The notes beneath the pieces were generated by a model, which saw only the letters and a list, made by a program, of their open reading frames with translations, was not told the DNA's origin and did not search any database. A DNA stretch of 56,365 bases from Bacteroidota bacterium (GTDB lineage Bacteria > Bacteroidota > Bacteroidia > Bacteroidales > Prolixibacteraceae): positions 1 through 56,365 of the forward strand of contig JAHEYU010000035.1 of the NCBI GenBank assembly GCA_023251435.1, read 5' to 3'. The position numbers and the translations under genes were made by a program. Shown here piece by piece: positions 53,852-56,365 of the stretch (position 1 is its first letter; each line of letters starts with the position of its first letter).

Positions 53852-53910
53852 GTTGCGGGTTGCGGGTTACACGATGCGGGTTAACTCGCAACTCGTAACC
53901 CGTATCCCGT
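53852..53910. repeat. Stuttered inverted repeat C2 (GGGTTRCG family)
   Basis: GTTGCGGGTTGCGGGTTAC and GCGGGTT on the left face AACTCGCAACTCGTAACCCGTATCCCG on the right. It directly precedes the ATPase coding homology, whose in-frame stop lies inside the repeat. Confidence 0.7.
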
Positions 53911-53915
53911 TTTTT

Positions 53916-54794
53916 TTAAAACACCACTTCCCCCGGCATCCCGATTTTCAAACTTCCATCATTAGGGACAACTATTTTTACAGCATACATTAGTTTTACG
54001 CGTTCCTCTTTGGTTTGAATGATCTTTGGCGTGAATTCCGATTCCGACGAAATCCAGCTTATTTTTCCGGAGAGAGATTGCATTTCTTTCGCGCCGGAAT
54101 CAATCAGTATTTTAACTTCATTTCCTAATTTCACATTTCGTAATTGAGCGCCTGAAACGTAAACTTTCAGTTCCAGATTCGACAAATCAGCCATTTTAAG
54201 AACCGGTTTGCCGGGAGTTGCCAGTTCACCTGTTTCAAGATAAGTTTCCAGAACAGTTCCTTTGTTCGGGCTTTTGATCTGGCATTTTGCAAGCTGTTCG
54301 TTGAAAAGATCGAGTTGTCGTTTTACTACTTCCATTTCGCTGGCAATTAGCTGAAACTTTGTATTCGTTGCTGAAACCTGTTTATCCAGAACGTTCAATT
54401 GTCCGTTTATATCGTCCATTTGCTGCTGGGTTGCAGCCTTGTCGGCAAACATTTTGGCAATACGTTGCTGCGTAGTTTGAACGTTTTTCTTTTGCTCTTT
54501 CAGTACATTAATTTGAGCAGTCACATTTTGCTTTTTTGTTTCGCTGGCCACCAGTTGAGCTTCGGTTTGCAATTTCTTCAGGATAATTTCTGTGGTATCG
54601 ATCTGGGCAATTAATTTCCCGGCTTTTAGCTGATCACCTTGTTTCACTTCCATCGAAAGCAATTTGCCGGCAGTTTCCGAAGAAACAATGGTTTCAACCG
54701 CCTCAAAGTTTCCATAGGCATCCGATTTTTTCTCGACGTTTTTGCAGGCTCCAAATGCCAGAAAAGCCAATGCTATAAGTAGTAATTTTTTCAT
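53916..54794 (-). CDS. HlyD-type membrane-fusion lipoprotein (YbhG-like)
   Basis: This 292-residue adaptor has lipobox LAFGAC, giving lipidated Cys17. The biotinyl-lipoyl half motif is GKLLSMEVKQGDQLKAGKLIAQID (about 43-66), a coiled-coil hairpin covers about 75-180, and the second lipoyl half is CQIKSPNKGTVLETYLETGELATPGKPVLKM. A beta-barrel domain closes the chain. It links the inner-membrane ABC transporter to the TolC channel next door. Confidence 0.92.
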   Translation of the reverse strand: MKKLLLIALAFLAFGACKNVEKKSDAYGNFEAVETIVSSETAGKLLSMEVKQGDQLKAGKLIAQIDTTEIILKKLQTEAQLVASETKKQNVTAQINVLKEQKKNVQTTQQRIAKMFADKAATQQQMDDINGQLNVLDKQVSATNTKFQLIASEMEVVKRQLDLFNEQLAKCQIKSPNKGTVLETYLETGELATPGKPVLKMADLSNLELKVYVSGAQLRNVKLGNEVKILIDSGAKEMQSLSGKISWISSESEFTPKIIQTKEERVKLMYAVKIVVPNDGSLKIGMPGEVVF

Positions 54795-54849
54795 TGATCT
54801 ATTTTTGATGGTTTATTTTCCGTTAAATTCTGTTCACATATTTCAAAGA

Positions 54850-54880
54850 GGGTTGTAACCCGTAACCCGAATCTCGCAAC
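54850..54880. repeat. Partial repeat C3 (GGGTTRCG family)
   Basis: GGGTTGTAACCCGTAACCCG followed by CTCGCAAC is a shortened member of the C family with only part of the left arm. Confidence 0.6.
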
Positions 54881-54884
54881 ATTC

Positions 54885-56150
54885 TTACTGGTTTCCTCTG
54901 ATGTTGCCCAATTTAATCCGTGCTTCTTTGAGTTGGATTTTATGAGTTTCGAGCATCAGTTTAGCGGTTGTTTCGGCATTTAAATCCTGAATGTAATCCG
55001 CAGTGGTGATGGCTCCGTTTTCAAGTTTCGATGCTGATGTTTTGGTAATCCGTTCGCGAACCAGAATTAATTCCTGATCGCTTTTCAGGAGTTGTGTGAG
55101 TTGGTCGATTTGTTTATTTTGCTGATCGGTGGCCAGATCAATGTTGCGGACAAAGTTTTCCTGCCTGGTTTGGACAATATCCTGCTGAAGTTTTAATACT
55201 TGTTGCTGACGTGATGTGTTTTTCCAGTCCAGCACATTCCAGTTGAAACCCAGCCCAATCAGGTAATAAGTATCGAATTCATTGTTCAGCATATTCAGTC
55301 CGGGTTTTCCGTAACCGGCCTGCCCAAATCCGAAAAGTTTCGGATGGCGCATTCGTTTCAGTATTTCAGAATTGGCATTTAACAGATCATTTTGTTTGGC
55401 AAAAAGATCCAGCTCGGGACGCATCAGCGGTTTGTCCAACAGAATTGGTTCGGCAGTCAAAGCCAGATTTTGCATCTGATTACTTTCTTTTCCAGTCAGA
55501 ATGGCCAATGCCGACAATACTGTTTCCCGATTACTCTTTAGTTCAAGAACCAGTTGATTGGTTTTAATCTGTTCGGCCAACAACTGATCGAGTTCGGAGG
55601 CCAAAACCATTCCGTTTTTAACCGCCGATTCCACAATTTTCTGTCGTTCGCCAAGAGTTTCAGTTTTCTTTTCCAGAATTTTCAGGTTTTCCTGAATCAG
55701 AAAAGAAGTGAAATAAAACTGATTGACTTTTTCTTTTACCTGATACAACTCAACTTCAATCTGTGACTGATTGCCCGCATTTTCGGTTTCATTGATCAAT
55801 TCTTTTGCCTTGCTCAATCCACCATCCCAAATGGTTTGTTTCAGGTCGAGGTAAATTTTGTACTGATCTTTATCAGCAGTCGGGATGTTCATGTTCGGAA
55901 TTGAGATTCCAATTTTGGTCACATCAGATTGGTAAGTCGCTTGTCCGTTCAAGATAAGCTGAGGCAAAAAAGACGTCGAATTGTTCTCGTTTTTCAGGTC
56001 AAGAATCTGCTGGTAAAGACCCGACTGTTTTAAAACCGGATGGTTTTCGCGCGCCCATGTTTGGCATTGTTCCAATGTCAACGCTTCCTGGGCCATCATC
56101 AGATGAACAGGGAGTAGTAAAGCCAGAAGAAGGAGTTTAATTGTTTTCAT
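54885..56150 (-). CDS. TolC-family outer-membrane efflux protein
   Basis: This 421-residue protein has a Sec signal (1-20, ending LMMAQ). Two TolC-type helical-hairpin repeats are visible: LEQCQTWARENHPVLKQSGL opens the first and ELDLFAKQNDLLNANSEIL the second. YLDLKQTIWDGGLSKA and FNWNVLDWKNTSRQQQVLKLQQDI are the usual strand-to-helix turns. It should provide the exit duct for the efflux pump encoded downstream. It starts ten bases after the TetR stop. Confidence 0.92.
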   Translation of the reverse strand: MKTIKLLLLALLLPVHLMMAQEALTLEQCQTWARENHPVLKQSGLYQQILDLKNENNSTSFLPQLILNGQATYQSDVTKIGISIPNMNIPTADKDQYKIYLDLKQTIWDGGLSKAKELINETENAGNQSQIEVELYQVKEKVNQFYFTSFLIQENLKILEKKTETLGERQKIVESAVKNGMVLASELDQLLAEQIKTNQLVLELKSNRETVLSALAILTGKESNQMQNLALTAEPILLDKPLMRPELDLFAKQNDLLNANSEILKRMRHPKLFGFGQAGYGKPGLNMLNNEFDTYYLIGLGFNWNVLDWKNTSRQQQVLKLQQDIVQTRQENFVRNIDLATDQQNKQIDQLTQLLKSDQELILVRERITKTSASKLENGAITTADYIQDLNAETTAKLMLETHKIQLKEARIKLGNIRGNQ

Positions 56151-56160
56151 CTATACTGTT

Positions 56161-56365
56161 TTAATTTTTTACCACTATGGCATCGATCACGAACTTTTTA
56201 ATTACCTCTGCCCGTTCAGCATAAAATGCTTCGAGTGCTTTCTGATCATCTTTAAAAACTACAAAACTTAAAATTGGTCTTGCTGCGAACGGGAAAATGC
56301 ACATTGATATAATATTTACTGCCAGATGTTTGGGTGGCATTTGGATTATTTCTCCACGATCCATG
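56161..56365 (-). CDS. C-terminal end of a TetR-type regulator (partial)
   Basis: Only the last about 67 residues are inside the window, ending ALEAFYAERAEVIKKFVIDAIVVKN. This matches the ligand-domain C-terminus of TetR/AcrR proteins placed at the head of YbhG/F/S/R-like operons. The Met near the right edge is almost certainly internal. The DNA-binding part lies beyond the edge, so the family call is inferred from the tail and the neighbours. Confidence 0.6.
   Translation of the reverse strand, partial: MDRGEIIQMPPKHLAVNIISMCIFPFAARPILSFVVFKDDQKALEAFYAERAEVIKKFVIDAIVVKN

Overview
The window is chromosomal DNA from a member of the Bacteroidota, most likely a Marinilabiliales/Prolixibacteraceae-like bacterium. 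Three things support this. The gene content is typical of the phylum: a DUF4294 protein, an MG2/plug-domain surface protein, TPR plus beta-barrel envelope pairs, and a short GyrB. Many start regions carry the Bacteroidota -7 motif TAnnTTTG, sometimes with a TTTG/TTG -33 motif. Recognisable Shine-Dalgarno sequences are rare. The genus is not determined.

Layout. 1-8 kb: a LOG-family gene running off the left edge, gyrB, and a beta-barrel/TPR envelope operon, all on the minus strand. 7.7-20.5 kb (plus): ftsE, a cyclophilin, a YefM-YoeB toxin-antitoxin pair, a DMT exporter, a GH20 hexosaminidase lipoprotein, a large MG2/plug surface protein, leuS, an orphan antitoxin-like gene, a YitT protein and an M23 endopeptidase. 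20.5-31.3 kb: a SpoU methyltransferase, arginine deiminase, a DUF4294 protein, a polyprenyl glycosylphosphotransferase with a degenerate Gfo/Idh-like neighbour, pcm, an MBL hydrolase, a DUF2281/PIN toxin-antitoxin pair, gcvP and an orphan HigA. 31.3-36.1 kb: an AT-rich accessory island with a gcvP 3' remnant, a possible tiny membrane peptide and a 1227-residue ankyrin-repeat protein. 36.1-49.2 kb: a small lipoprotein, ispE, a secreted W-M repeat protein, a split ThrE-type exporter, a flavin reductase, rlmN, an amidase/membrane-protein pair, a LuxR-type regulator, a MATE exporter, a low-molecular-weight phosphatase, a racemase-like protein lacking both catalytic cysteines, a YciH/SUI1 protein, a pseudo-phosphatase and an FMN-binding protein. 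49.3-56.4 kb (minus): a complete YbhG/F/S/R-like efflux operon (TetR end, TolC, HlyD, two ATPases, two permeases).

The most interesting signals are structural. Two orphan antitoxin-like genes are each bracketed by a duplicated end of the preceding housekeeping transcription unit. The orphan higA lies between the real gcvP 3' end and a second, diverged, still in-frame copy of that end. The other orphan lies between two copies of the leuS terminator. In addition, several families of stuttered or double-hairpin intergenic repeats fill gene borders, and nearly every gap of the efflux operon carries one. Two proteins appear to be pseudoenzymes.

All assignments come from reading the sequence and recalled family motifs. 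No database search was run.
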